DNA of 64,000 bases from Epichloe hybrida. Lineage: Eukaryota > Ascomycota > Sordariomycetes > Hypocreales > Clavicipitaceae. A program made the position numbers and the translations under genes. The stretch covers positions 1,054,001 through 1,118,000 of the forward strand of contig JAFEKR010000001.1 in the NCBI GenBank assembly GCA_019022495.1, written 5' to 3'. Below are positions 23,716 through 38,162 of the stretch, in pieces. How positions within the stretch are numbered: position 1 is the stretch's first letter; each line of letters begins with the position of its first letter. Under the pieces are notes generated by a model that did no database searches, had not been told where the DNA came from, and saw only the letters and a program-made list of their open reading frames with translations.

Positions 23716-26700
23716 TGTCACAGCTTGCACCAAAAGGTTAAGAACGAAGTGATAGCTAAGACTATCGCAGTCACTGCTAGATAGATGCTAGCTAGGGGTA
23801 GGTGCGTAAAGGTTTTAATCTCTAACCTAGCACTAATAATATATATAGTCTTTAATAAATACCTTGCTTTATAAGCATATAGCTATCTTATAGCTAGCTA
23901 GCCTCTTTATTATTTATATAGCCTAAAGGTTCTCTAAAGACTTACTTTAATAAATATCCTATCTTTAACCTTTATGCTTCTAATATAATACCCCCCTTAT
24001 ATATAATTAACCTTAATTATAAAATAAGCTACTTACTTAGGGTGTAGTTACTATATTAGAGCTTTATAAGGAAAAATAAGATAAGGCACCTTATATCTAG
24101 ATATATAGGTAAATAAAAAGAAATAATAATAATAATATTACTAATTAAAAATAACCCCTTATTATAGTTAGTAATATTCTAATAGTAGCTTATATATAGC
24201 TTTACTATAGCAAAATAAATATTATTACCTATTATATAGCTAGAAAAAACAATATAGATAACTTATATTAATTTTTATAATTAGTTAAATAAATAAGGTA
24301 CTTAATGCTAGGGTTTTAAATAGTCTAACTAAAGGGCTTATATTATAGTTACTATAAGCTTATAGCTATTAGGCATATGTGCGTTTAGCAGTGCTAATGG
24401 TTATTATTATAATTTATAAATCACTTATATATAGTGCATTAGATTACTTAAGGGGTCTAGGGTTAATATAAAAGAGACTAATTTTTCCCCCCTTTTATAC
24501 TTTTCCTTTCTTTTATAATATCCCTTAACCTTATAAGTTACCTTTACTAGCTAAGTAGTAGCTCTTTTACTACTATTACTTAGTAATTACTAACCTCTTT
24601 TAGTCCCTAATTATTATTATTATCTATTATTATTTATCTTAGTTTCTTACCCTTATCTAGCTTATAAGTTTATACTCTTATTAGTATAACTTCCCTATTT
24701 AGTCTATTATAGCTAACTTATAGCTAGTTTACTATATCTAAGTCTTATGCCTAAACTCTGCCTTTATTAATACCTTAAGAAGATTTATTAACTAAGAAAT
24801 CTCTTATAAAGTCTTCCTAAAAGTAAACTTCTTTTAAAATCTTATTATAAGTTTATTATATCCTTATAGTATCTCTATTACTAACTTACTACTAGTAAAA
24901 TAACTTTAAAAAAGATTTTATATATATGCTATTATTAGTAAGTAATAATATAGAATATTCTCCTAAAAATAGCACCTATAAGATTCTAGGATACCTTATT
25001 AATAAAAAAACCTTCCTAGCTAAATATAATAAATCTTTAAGTATAACTTCTTTACTTACTTATTACTTCTTTATAGCTAATATTTAATAGGCTATTTAAT
25101 AAAATATACTTATTACTTCTAAAATAATAAAAACTATATTATAGTATATCTCTCTTAACTAGAATTTACCTAGTTATTACTAATATATTACTAGACTTTA
25201 GCTTAAATTATATAGCTTTATAATAGGCTATTTAAACTTATTAAAGCTACTCCTAAAGGTAGCTATTACTATTAAAATAAAGTAAGTATAATTTTATTTC
25301 CTAGATACTAGATTACTACTAACTTACTACTAGCCTATTATAAAAGCAAAGAAAAAGCTATAAAATGCTATCCTAGTTTATAAAAATTCTAATAAGTGTG
25401 ATTATATTTACTATACTTAAATATTTACTAATATTACTTATAAGGCAAAATATAATAAATATACTATAATAGTGCTACTAAGTAATACTATAAATCTAGA
25501 GACTTAGATTAATATTATAAACTATCTTTACTTTATAGCTTAAAATATCCTAAAGGTAAGCTTTCTTAATATATATAGCTAATGCTTAACTAACTTACTA
25601 GTAGTTTACACTAAATACTATTAATTTACCTAAATATATTAGTCCTATTAAGCTCCTTAGTATACTTTAGGTTTATATATATAAAGAGAGGGATTTTAAT
25701 AATAAAGATACTCCTAAGGCCTTTTTCTCTATAGCTCCTATAGCTACTAATAATAATAAGGGACTAGTAGTCTTAGGGGCTAACTTTATTATAAAGGGAT
25801 AAGTACTTAGTAGCTATATAATAGATTATTTAAGTTATTTAAGTAAATTAAGTAAATTAACTTTATTTTCTAATATCTTTAGTATATTAAGTTATAAAAT
25901 ATAACTACCTTATATTAACTTTATTACTTAGCTATTACTTATAGTTATTAATAATTTCTCTAGTAATAAAATCCCTTTTTAATACCTAAGAATTCTCTAA
26001 AGCATTATAGCCTTTCTATTTAACTAGATATTTATAATGCCTTCTATTATAGTAATATAAAATAATTCTCTTAACTTTAAACTCTTATTTATTATCTTTA
26101 ATAGTATCTTATAGTAAGGGCATATTTTCTATATTAATTAAGTCCCTTTTAAAAGGTTTAAGACTAGTAATATTAAATATATTATATAATTAAGTCCTAG
26201 GTGGTAATTTTAATTAATACACTAACCTATAACTTCTAATTACCTTTTTAATCTTATAGGGGCCTAGATACTTTATAGCTAGCTTCTTACTAAGGTGTCT
26301 TAGGTTAATATTTTTTATTAATAATAAAACATAGTTACTAACTTTAAACCTTATTAGAGTTCTTTTTTAGTTATAATATTTTTTATACTAAGTCTATAAG
26401 TTACTTAAAAGCTACTTAATTATAATATACTTCTCTCTTAGTGCTAAAATCCTACTTTTAGCTTAATTATTTACTAAAGGGATATTTACTACTACTTACT
26501 ATAGACCTCTAGGATTATAACCTTATAATGCCTTTACTAGTGTATAGCTATGCGTTAAGTAATTACTTATATTATACGCGAATTACACTATTAATAGGTT
26601 ATTTACTTAATTAGTCTATTTAGCATAAGTAAAAGCCCTTAAATAATGTTCTAAGACCTAGTTTAAACATTTTATCTAACTATTTATCTAGGGGTAAAAA

Positions 26701-27759
26701 GCAGTACTAAGTAATTACTTTATTATAAGAAAATAATAAAAAGTTATCTAGAAACCACTAGTAAATATAAAACCTTAGTTTATTATAATACTTTCTAGGG
26801 CTTTATAGTCTTTTAAAATATATTCTAAGAATATAGTTACTAGCCTATTACTAGTTAGTTATATTAAAATAGGGATATAAATACTGTATTTTATAAAATA
26901 GTTAATAATAACTAAAATTATATTATAAGTCTAATTTAAATCTTTTACTAGTAAAAGTCTAATAATAAAATCTATTAATAATTCTTAAAAAGAGTAATTA
27001 AGCACTAGTAATATAGCTAGCTTACTATATAGTTTATAATACCTTAGTTTTAAAGTCTAATAATTTATATAAGTACTAATATATACCTTTATATCTTTCT
27101 TTATTATTAGCTAATAATATTAGTTTATAATCTAATAAAGAGTTTTACTTACTCCTTAGTGCCTAGTAGTAAGGTTATTATAAGTTAGTAATAAATTTTT
27201 TTTCTTATACCTAGAGGAATAAAAATATAATTCTTAAATATTAATAGCTTAAAGAGTTTAATTAACTATATCTAGGACATAGCTAAATTGCTACTTTTAA
27301 GTAACTTTAATTAAGCTATAGTAAAGTCATTACCTTACTATACTTTATATAATAAGACTTAAATTAGGGGTTTTAATTCTAAGCTCTTTTCTAGAAAGTT
27401 AGAGTTAAACTTAGAAGAGGTTCTTTAAATAGATTAAATCCTAGCTATAATATCTCTATAAGTAATTAGTTTAATAAATACTTCTAGTCTTATAAGAACA
27501 TAGATAAGTAATGTTTTTAAGGGGCGCCCTTACTACTTACTAGTAATAACCTATACTAGTCTATTTCTATTAGTAATAGCTAGTCTAATAGGAAAATTAA
27601 AATAATTAAGTAATAAATAATATATACGCTAGGTACTAATAGTATTACTATAGCTAGCTTATTACTTATTAATAAAAGTATAAAAAGTATTAAATAACCT
27701 TACTAATATAACTCTTCTAAGATTATCTAGATTATTAAGTTCTTTAGGAATATAGTTAA

Positions 27760-30700
27760 TGTGGCTTCCTTCGGACCTTCGGACGATAGATAGTCTAACC
27801 GTGGCTAAAGAGTGGAGCCACCAAAGGGATGCACGCGATGCGATTGGATGCATCATAAGCTACCCCGCTCTGTTAGCAGTGGCACTACACTATAGCCTTA
27901 CTTTTCCCCCTTTTTACTTACCTTCTCTCCTAGCTAGATTCCTCTCCTTCTCCCTTTTCTCTTCTCTCTTAGTTATTAGCTATTATTATTAACTTTATTA
28001 AATTTAACCTTATTACACTAGTGCGAACATTCCTTAGTGAAACTAACACTAATTAGTGGTTAACTATAACCATAAATAAGTTAGGTATTATAAGAAGAGA
28101 CAATTCTATAGACACTATAGCCACTACCCTTTATTATGCTAAATTAATAGTTATTATAGTAAAGAGGCATAACTATAGAGTGTGCTAAAGGAAGATAAAC
28201 TAGAATCCTAGTAATAGGCTTATTAGACTTCTAAGAGATTAATCTATTAACTCTTAGGCCTTTAGGATATTTAGTTAATTATTAATCTTATTGTCTATTA
28301 CAAGAAAACTAACTAAATAACTGAATCTATTGCCATAAGGCATTTTATTTAAACCTAACGTTAAAAATAATCCTTAGCTAAGCTAGCTAACTTATATAAC
28401 CTCCTTTTACACTCTCTTTATAACCCCTCTTCTCTCTTTATAGCTTTTTATACCTTAGTGTTCTAAATATTAAGTTATTTCTGCTTTTATACTATCTTTA
28501 CAGCCTACTCTTCTCTCTTTTTACTGTTTTTCCCTCTTTTATACTTTTTCTGTTATTTCTTGTTATTTCTCTCTATTTATCCTGTTAATCCTATTCTGTT
28601 TATCCTGTTTATTTTGTCCTATTTATCTTATTTATCCCGTTTATCCTGCTTATTTCACAAGCAAAGCTCTAGGCTTTATTGTGTTAATTATAGCACTTTT
28701 ACCCTATTTTTATTAGGCTTGTTAATTTAAGACTAATGTTACTAGAGGGATAGAACTAGAGGGTAAAAGAATAATAAGGGGCACTCCCTAAAACATACCC
28801 CTTTTCTCTAAACCCCTATAAGTATCTTTAAAGATAACTATCCTTAAAAGACCTTAAGAGGATAAACTCCTACTATATCTATAACCACTTGCTAGTAAGC
28901 TTATAAGAGATTAAAAAGAATCTAATAATCTAGATCCTAAGACTACTATATAGCCTAAGCTTAATAATTATATTATAGGGTTTATTAACCTTAGTAAGCG
29001 TTAGGGCTAGAGAGATAATAACCTCTAGGAATTATTCTAAGAGGACTTTAAAGGCTAGTCTAAGGACACCTTTAAAAGAGTAAATAAGGACATTATAAGA
29101 GAGCTATGTAACTCTTTATAAGATCACGGCATTCTTGTTAAATAAGGCCTAGGATATTTAATCCTAGCATTGCTTAAAGAAGTGCTTTATTAAACCTTAA
29201 TGCCTTATTAGCTAGAAGAAAGGTTAAGATCCTCTAAATTACCTTAAATATAACCTCTATAGGCTACTACTATAAAGACCTTACCTAATGTTCCTAGCTC
29301 CTAAAGGGAATAATTACTATATCCTCTATAAGAACCCTTATAATAATCTTAGTTATATTAGGAGCTTAACCCTTAATAGTTTAATTTCTCTCCCTAATAC
29401 CTTCCTTTTAATAAGTAAATTATAAAGAAAATCTCTAAGCTTATAAAGATATATAAGGATAGTAACTATTATAGTGAAAAGCTATATAACTTTCTCTTGC
29501 TAAAGCTTATACTCTTTAAGAGTAAGTGTAACTAGATTAACCTCCTTAAGTTATATTTTAGTAAAGCATTTCTTATTATATTAATAGGAGATACTAAATA
29601 GCACTTTCTTAATTACCTTACTAGTAAGAATCTCTTATATAAAGAGATAATTATAAATATTTATTAATACTTTAAGATAGAGAGTAATTAATAATTTTAC
29701 TAATATAAATAAAGTAATATAACTCTTAAAAACGTTATTACTTAGAACCCTAATAAGACTAAGCTTAAGTGCCTTAAGATTCTATTAACTACCTTAAAGA
29801 GAGTTTATAAAGGGCTATACCTCTCTAATATAGTAAATATAAAGCTCTATAAGTAAACCTTAAACATAGACTTTAGCATCCCTAAATATTAAGTAATAAA
29901 GTATATATACACACTAGGCTTTAAGAACCTTACTAGTAACCTCTATAAATTAATTATAATTATAAAGGGTAGTGTAAGGAGTAACTAATACTACTAGCAT
30001 TAAGATAAAGACCTATTAGAGGTAATGTTTATAGACTACTAATATAGCTAATAGAATTAAAGAGACTAAGGAAGAGGAGGTTATTATAGTAACTCTAGAT
30101 AACTTAAGTAATACTTTATCTATAGTAAGAGTAACTACTAGTTATTAAACCACACTAACGCTAAATATTAGAAAGAGAAAGAGAGGTAGTAAGCTAGTAA
30201 GAACTATTATTTACCTCTTATAGAGAAAAAGTTTTAGGTATTCCTTACTTTATTTAAAGGAAATAATAGTAATAAGGAAAAGAAAATAAAAGACTAGGAA
30301 ACATAGCTTAAGGCTTTTACTTAGGACTAAGATAATAGTAATATTAATGTTAAGAAGAAGCCATTATTAAAGGCATAACTTAGCATTATATAATTCTTTT
30401 ACGTAGGATTATAAACAATAGATAATATTAATATTCTTATAACGCTTAAGAATTAAGCTTTTTAACATGCCTTACTTAAGCAAGAGCTATACCTTAAAGA
30501 GGCTTCTAATAAAGATAATTTAATCTATTATACCTCTAAAGGACGCTATTCTAAAGAGATCTTTAGAGAAATCATGCTAAATACAGGAGCCTTAGGCTAA
30601 TTAACTACTAGTCTAGTATAAGCTAAAGCCCTGCTAAGATTAATGCTATTATTAATAATTAAACCTTATAACCTAGAAGTTATTTGCTTTAGTGCTAGAT

Positions 30701-33700
30701 TAGTAATAACACATAGTGTTATCTATATGCTTATAAAGCTTAGCTAAATTAACTTTTATATCCTTAACACTACTACGCCCTTTCTCTTTTCCCTTACTAA
30801 TATAGATAAAATAAAGGTTAAGATTAATAACCTTACTAATATATTAATTTAAAATAATAAGACTATACCTATTATGCGCAGATAGGGCTACCCTTAGTGG
30901 CTTTTAGAGGCAAGAGAAACCGCTGCTTTTTACCTATTAGACGGAGAGATTTATTAAGTTTACTAAAGGTTTAGTTATCCCTTAATTTAATAGCTTATAA
31001 AGATCCTTTAATAAGCTAGTTATAATGTTAAACGCTATATAATTAAGAAGCTTACTAAAGTCTATTACTATTATTAAATAAATAAAAAAGCCCCTAGCTA
31101 GTTTAAATTCTCCCTTAAAGACAACTATAACTTTAACTATGAGATTATTGTTAATATTATGTAAATTAATGGCTAGCTAGTCCTTTATGTTATTGATTTA
31201 GTAACCTTATTTTAAGTGGCCTAATTCCTTAACCCTAAGAAGTAAAAAGCTCGTGATATCTAGGATATAATTAGAGAGTGCTAGATTGATATATATCTAG
31301 GCCCTTTAGACTAGATTATTCACAATGCTAGTAATAACTTTACCTTAGCTAAATTTAGGCATTATGCTTGCTTAATGTTAATTAATATTAATAAGATGCC
31401 TATTAAAGCCTATAATAGCATTAGAAAGGTTAAGAGATATTATAGACCTCTTTGCTAGGCCTATAATATTATTATAGACTTAATTAGTAAGGAAATTACT
31501 CCTAAGTAGTAACTCTAAATAGCTATTAAAGCTATTAATAACTTAGCAAGCCCTAATAGCCTTATGCTAACCTTACTAGTCTTTAGAGCTTACCTATAGA
31601 TAATAGATAAGTTATTACTAAGTGTCTTTATTATTTAATAAGCTAAAGTAATTTAGAAGGTAACTAATAAAGTCCGCTATTACCTAGCTAAGAGGCAAGT
31701 CTATAAGGCCCTTAGCGCCTAGAATAGCCCTAATATATTACTAATACATTAGCTACTACTGTAAGCTAATGTATATATGTGGAGAGAAAAAGGCGAATAG
31801 CATAGCCCTTATAAGCTATTAGCTACTAATAGGGAGACCTATATAGTTAAGATACCTTATGGCCTAGCTAAGTTTTACTCTATAGTAGTAAAGCTATACT
31901 ATAAGGACTTATAGTATATAAGGGCTAATAAGTAAAGCCTTTAGGATATTAGGCAGTATAACCTAGGCCTAGAGGTCCTTACCTATAATATAGCCCCTTC
32001 CTACACTATAGCCCTCTCTAACGCTATAGTCTTATTATAAGAAGGGGCTAATAAGGCCTAGGGAAATAAGCTACTTATAAAGGGTAGTAAGGTAAAGAAA
32101 GAAAAGGAAAAGATACTAGTTAAGAGAAAGTAAGGGAGGCTAAGGAAAAACCTTATAGTTTAATTCTTTATTAATAAGGGCATAAAGAAGCTTATAGAGG
32201 CTATTAAGGCTAAAGGTAATCCTATAAGAAGCTATAGAGTTAAAGAACCTATAGTAAGCCTTAAGGTAGCTAAAGCTACCCCTATAGAAAGCTATAAAGC
32301 TAGTAGCCTTAGGGAAGTAAAAGTAAAGGTAACTAGAGCCTAGGTTTATAATCCTAAGGAGCTTATTAGACTTATAAAGCCCCTTATATTTATTAATAAA
32401 GACTAAGAGAAAGTATTAATTAAGGAGATTATAGCTAGAGAAGTGCTAAACATAGCATTTCTTATAGTAAAAGAAAAGGCTAACTAAAACCTTGCCCTTT
32501 AACTCCACTAAGAGAGAAAGATTATAACCCTAGGGAGCCCCTTTAAATAATCTAATTAAGCTAAGATTAACGCATTATAAGCTTATAATATGTTTAGATT
32601 TATAATATTTAATCTAGTAAAGCACGGAGGCTACTAGATCTTTAATTCTTATATAGTCTAAGAGATTAAAGGTAAAGGCACTAAAACACTATATAAGAAA
32701 TCGCGCCTTATTATATAAGGGCATAATAACAGAGGAAAAGAGGCTATCTTAACCTAATTGCCAATAATACAGCGATTAAGCTAACGGATTATTATAGCCC
32801 TTGCTCTGTTATTAAAGTAGAAGGGAATTTACCTTTAGCTATAAGATATTACGTAAGCTTACGTTTAATCCTAAACAACCCTAAATAGGCTAATTATTAT
32901 TAAGTTACTAAAGCAAATTGCATACTTCTTTCTAAAAGGCATAATAATAAAGGTTATTAAGCCCCTTTACGGGATTGCAAAGGCTAGAACCTACTAGTAA
33001 GTAATATATTTTCGCTACTATAGGGATAATCTTAATATAATAACCTTAATATACAATCCCTGCTTACTAATCACGGCCCTAAATAATAAAAACCTCTTTA
33101 GCATTGTAAGGATATAAACAGATAATATGCTAGGCCTTAGCAATAATAACTTCTTTAAGAAAGAAAAAAGAGAGCTCTAGAAGGCGAAGTTTATAGCTAA
33201 AGAAAAACAATGCCTTATAACTGTAAATCCCCTTATCTTTAATGGCTATATCTTAACCTAGAACGCTAATAACTCCCTAACCTTAACCTAAAAGGGCTAA
33301 AGTTAGAAGATTAAGGAAATTAACCCTTAATTACTAATAGCAAGGCAAGATTATATAGAGTAAAGAGCCTAAGGAAGTTACATCGTAATAGTCTGTTAAC
33401 TAGAGGTATTATATAACCTATTAATTGCCACATAACACTAAGAACCCTTTGCTAATAATATCTTATAACTTAATAAATGCCTTAAGTGGCAAATTAAGCA
33501 TTAGTAGTAGGGATTATAGTATATCCCCTTAACTCTTAAAGAAGCGAAGCTCTTTATATTTGTAAATAGGTCCCTTATTAATAATAAAGATCTAAGTTTA
33601 TAGATTAGATATATTATTATAATTAGTAATAAAGTAATAAAGGAAAATAACACCTTTATCTTAAAAGGGAATATTATTATATATAGCTCTATAAAAAGCA

Positions 33701-34574
33701 AGTGTGTAACCTATAGCGCACTTATATCTAAGCTATATAGTATAGTTTAAGATACTAATATTGTGTACATTTACTACCCTTTAAATAATTATAGACTAAT
33801 TAAAGATACCTTAGATCCTAATAATTCTCTGTATGGACTCTTTCTTATTATATAAATGCCTTATAAAGCTAGGCATAATAAAAGAGAAGTAGCTAATAAT
33901 TAATATTATAGCCCTTTAGTAGTTATATAAGAGGAGGGAAGTTTATGAAGTTAGATAGATTAATGGCGGCGATAATCTAGCTAATGTGATAATAAAGGCA
34001 TCGCTAAATTTAGCCCTTTTAACCTTAATTAATTTAAACGAATTAACAATTTATATGAAAGGATAGGTTAAGAGACCTATAAGGTTAGGCAGAGGGGAGG
34101 ATTAATATAATAGGTATGTAAGTATAGATTATAATAACTAGGTTAATTAGAATAACCAAAGCCGCAATGGCTAATAAGAACTATGGATTCCTATTAAGGG
34201 ATTTACTTATATACACTTTCCTTTAATTTAATTTTTTATTGTGTTTTTAGGCTCCTTTAGCCATAAAGAAAAAAGAGACTACTAGTGTAGCTTCCTTTAG
34301 ACCTTTAGATAATAGATAGTCTAACTGTAGCTAAAGAGTGAAGCCACCAAAGGGATGCATGTAATATGATTAAATACATTACAAGCTACCCCGCTTTATT
34401 AGCAGTGGCACCGCACTATAGCCTTACTTTTCCCCCTTTTTGCTTACCTTCTCTCCTAGCTAGATTCCTCTCCTTCTCTCTCTTCTCTTCTCTCTTAGTT
34501 ATAAGCTATTATCATTAACTTCATTAAATTTAACCTCGTTGCACTAGTGCAAACGTTCCTTAGTGGAACTAACA
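27760..34574 (+). mobile_element. Copia retrotransposon of a second family, innermost nest
   Basis: A 6,815-base element inserted in the chromodomain Gypsy element, with target duplication GTTAA (27755-27759 and 34575-34579). Both LTRs are exactly 289 bases (27760-28048 and 34286-34574), starting TGTGGCTTCC (RIP form TGTAGCTTCC on the right) and ending GGAACTAACA. Equal LTR length and complete borders show that it inserted after the other two members of this nest. It is unrelated in LTR sequence to the Copia copies at 21,485 and 39,472. Confidence 0.9.
31100..33740 (+). pseudogene. Copia pol remnant (integrase, reverse transcriptase, RNase H)
   Basis: About 31,130-31,690 resembles the integrase core of a fungal Copia family: VIDLVTLF, CQIDIYLGPLDQIIHNA with a stop in place of Trp, then NSIRKVKRYYRPL-like sequence. 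About 32,600-33,260 fits the RVT_2 reverse transcriptase, with a TDNMLGL motif (33,120-33,140) where family members have T-D-D-T-L-G-L. About 33,480-33,740 matches RNase H (LQWQIKH, then YIPLTLKEAKLFIFVNRS). Stops are almost only TAA and TAG. Gag should lie at about 28,800-30,500. Non-functional. Confidence 0.75.
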
Positions 34575-34579
34575 GTTAA

Positions 34580-34999
34580 GTTATGATTTTTTAAAACCCT
34601 AGATATTAGCAGTATTATTATAGCGTTATTATAACTAACTATTAGTTATATTAAGTAATGTTTTTATAGAACCTATAGTATTAATAATATTACTATAGTG
34701 TTTCTATCTCTTAGTATCTATAAATTTAGATAAAAAGGTAAGAAGTTATATAGTTACTACTTCCTCTTTCCTTACCTTACTTATAAAATCTAGTTTTCTT
34801 AAAAGTAAGTTAGTAGGATTTAATTTCCCTATATAATATATAATCTTAAAATTAAAAGAATAAAGCTTATTAAGCGTAATTACTTACTTACTAGTAAGCT
34901 TAGGCTTTATAGTAAGGTACTTATAGTTTAAATAATCTATAATAACTTTAATTATATAAGCTAAATAAGCAAGATAATGTCTCTATATGCAAAAAGCCT
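34580..34999. other. Chromodomain Gypsy interior adjoining the insertion
   Basis: AT-rich pol remnant directly flanking the nested Copia element; nothing else is recognised here. Confidence 0.4.
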
Positions 35000-36160
35000 C
35001 TTAGATAGCTAATAATTCACTATTAGGTGTTAAATATTATAATTTAGTATTAGTTATCTTTCTTAATATAAATATAACTAGGTGCTAGTGACCTAGCACT
35101 AACATTATAAGTATAGCCCTAATTACATATCTAGATATATCTATCTTTACTCTAAGATATATAAGTGGGTTAAAATACACTAAAATTAGCGCTTCCTAAA
35201 ATCTTTATTAAAGCTCTTTAAACACTACTATCTTATAGGGTTTTAGTTTAAATATTACTAGTTAATTCCCTTTAAGGTAATCTATTAATAAAATAATAAC
35301 TTTACTATACTATTTAATAAAATAGTAGTAAAATCTAGTAAAACTAAGAAATAACTAAATATTAAAAACACTATGTAGTATTAGCTAGGTTATAATTACT
35401 TTAACTCTTACTAGGTCTATTATAATACCTTTCTCTAATATCTTAAAGCCTAAAAATTTAACTTCCTTAACTAAAAATTAATACTTCTTAAGGTTAATAA
35501 AAAGACCTATCTCTTTAAACTTATATAAAACTTATTTAATATACTCTATATAATCTTTAACTTTACTACTATATATTAGTGTATTATCTAGATAAATAAT
35601 ATAAGTCTTATTAATAAGTCCTTTAAGAGTATTATTAATATACTCCTAAAAAGTCACTAGTGTGTTAACTAGTCTAAATAGCATTACTAGATATTTAAAG
35701 TAGCTATATTAATAATAGAACGCTATTTTCTACTTATTACCTTAGCAAATATATAGCTAGTAATATATATCTTTTAAATCTAAGACTATAAAAATAACTA
35801 TGCTTACTAATTAATTAAGAATTTTAGTAATAAGGGGTAAAGAGGCCTTATTCTTAATTATAATCTTATTTAGGCCCCTATAATCTATATAAAGCCTTAA
35901 TTTCCTTTCTTTCTTTAGAATAAATAAAATTAGGGCTTTAGCTAGGCTAATTAATCTTCTAATTTACCCTTTAAGCTATATACTTATAAGGTACTCTCTA
36001 AAAACCTCTAGCTCCCTTTTAGCTATATTATATATAGGCCCCTAAGGTAGTGTTTTCCCTTCTTCTAATTTAATTATATAAGTGTAACCTCCTAGTTTAG
36101 GAAGCTTACTTACTAACTCTTTAGAAAAAATATCTATAAACTCCCTATATTCTTCTAGGA

Positions 36161-38162
36161 TTATTAGTATAAAGCGCTTAGTGCTTTTATCCTAATTTAA
36201 TATAGCTTCTTTATTACTTATATTTTCTAAAATTAGTATAACTATAATACCTTTGCTTTTTTACTATAAATAAGTATACTTAAGGATTTATATAGCTACT
36301 TTACTATTTATTTATATATCTATTACTACTAGGTCCTTTAATTAGCCTTCTCCTTTTCCTTTTCCTTTTTAATTTTTATTTTCTAGAATACTTAGCCTAA
36401 TCTTTATTACTCTTAATAATAAAGTAATTACTACTATTTTTTTCTCTTTATATACTTACCACTTACTATAAGTAAAGGAGAGATATTCTATTATTACTAG
36501 ATATCTCTAGTATTTATGCTCCTAATATATAATTATAGGTAAATACTCTTTAATCTAGTCTATACTTAGAATTATCCCTTTACTTATATTAGTAATAAAG
36601 TAACTAACTTAGTAAACCTTTATAAATCCTATACTATCTTTTATCTTAACTAATTTTTTTAGAATTCCTTAATATAAAATTACTTTTTTACTTACACTCT
36701 CTAATATCCTATTTAATTAGATTATATTCTCTTAATCCTTTTTTAATAATAATTTTAGATAAATTATTAAAGACTATATACCTATATTAAATAGCGCTTA
36801 TATAGCTAACTACTAGTTATCTTATTATAGAGATACTTATATTCTTATTCTATTATCTATAGGGTATTCTATAGTAAGATTATATTCCTAGGTCTATGCT
36901 AATTAAACTAGTATTATATTAGGAGATATAGCTTTATTATTACTTTCCCTATGCTTCTTAGTTATATATTTAGTACTTTTATAGGTAAAATAATCTAGTG
37001 CCTAATAAGTTAGTATAGCGTGCCTAGGCTTTTTATATTTATAGTATACTAGGGATAATCTTTTCCCTTAGTCTTTGCTTTATTACTATACCTTATCTAT
37101 AAGTAATATAAAATAAGAGTATTACCTCTTTCTTTTAAAGTCCTAACCTTTTTTATTATTTTAGCCTAAACCTATTATAACCTTTGCTTTCTTACCCTAG
37201 CCTTATAGTTAGCTCTAGGTTATTAGGATCTCTTAACTAATTATTTGCTTCCTTATAGTATTATTTAAGCTATTTAGAAAAATTATAATTCTTAGATATA
37301 TAGGGATTTCTTTAGGTAACTTAGCTTTTACCTTATCCTAGGCTTATATAAAGGATTAAAATAATTAGCTATTCTTTTACCTAAGATTTAGTAATAACCT
37401 TATTACTTCTAAGTATCTTATACCTATATCTATTATTTTAGTTTTTAACTATTCTAGGAAATTTACCTAGGTAATTAATAAATAATTTACATACCTATTT
37501 ATAGCTATATAACGCATTTACTATTACTTTATATTACTAGCTAGGTAGTTACTTATATATACTACCTTAGTTATATTATCCTTAAAGGTATAGTAGTCTA
37601 ATTTAAATAGTATATTTAAGTTTACTAAGAAATTCTATAGGCTTTTATATATTTCCCCTTTATATATAGGTATTTTTATCTATATTTTAATAAGATTACC
37701 TTACTATATAATTACTACTATATTACTATAAACTATAGGTAAAATTATAGCTAATATTTAAGGGGTAATTATAGGTCTAGATTAAGGGGTAATTATAAGT
37801 CTAGTTTAAGGTCTAGCTAATCCTAGATTTGCCTTAAGCTCTCTAATTTATACCTCTATCTATAAGACCTCTTATCTTCTCTAAAGGTAATATAGCTTAG
37901 ATTATATAACCTTATAGCATTACTATAATGCCCTTTTTTCTTTAGTTATATTATCTATACCTTTACCTAAATTAGGATTAAGTGGCGTTTATTATACCCT
38001 ATTATCTATAGTTTTAGATTATAAGGGTTCCTTATCTTCCTAATTATCTATAGCTTTATTATTATAAGGTACTAGTGTGTTTCTTATAGATCTTTAGAGT
38101 GTTAGCTATATAATAATCTAGCTAATAGTTTATATCCTTAAAAAGGTTAAGAGAGATTAATT
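36161..38162 (-). pseudogene. Chromodomain Gypsy gag/protease region, very degraded
   Basis: By position between the 5' LTR (38163-38432) and reverse transcriptase this must be the gag and protease part. Continuous stops leave no domain that I can name from sequence alone. Confidence 0.45.

Larger units (their letters stand above)
25945..36160 (-). pseudogene. Chromodomain Gypsy pol remnant, split by nested Copia
   Basis: Minus strand 36,160-35,000 reads as reverse transcriptase: an entry segment like FSKELVSKLPKL, then RLYIDYRGLNKI, FKYLVMLFRLVNTLVTF and YIIYLDNTLIYS, where the catalytic pair is D-N. The frame is cut at 34,580 by the Copia insertion and continues below 27,755 with RNase H and integrase remains. 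At about 26,085-25,945 a chromodomain-like end is visible: FKVKRIILYYYNRRHYKYLVK, a stop where Trp is expected, then KGYNALENS. A further 1.9 kb without a recognised domain follows before the LTR. Confidence 0.72.

Noticed and set aside
27759..27992. 77-codon ORF
   Set aside because: It lies wholly within the 289-base LTR of the inner Copia element.
33501..33701. Minus-strand 66-codon ORF rich in I and L
   Set aside because: Antisense of the RNase H remnant; hydrophobic bias is expected from TpA-rich DNA.
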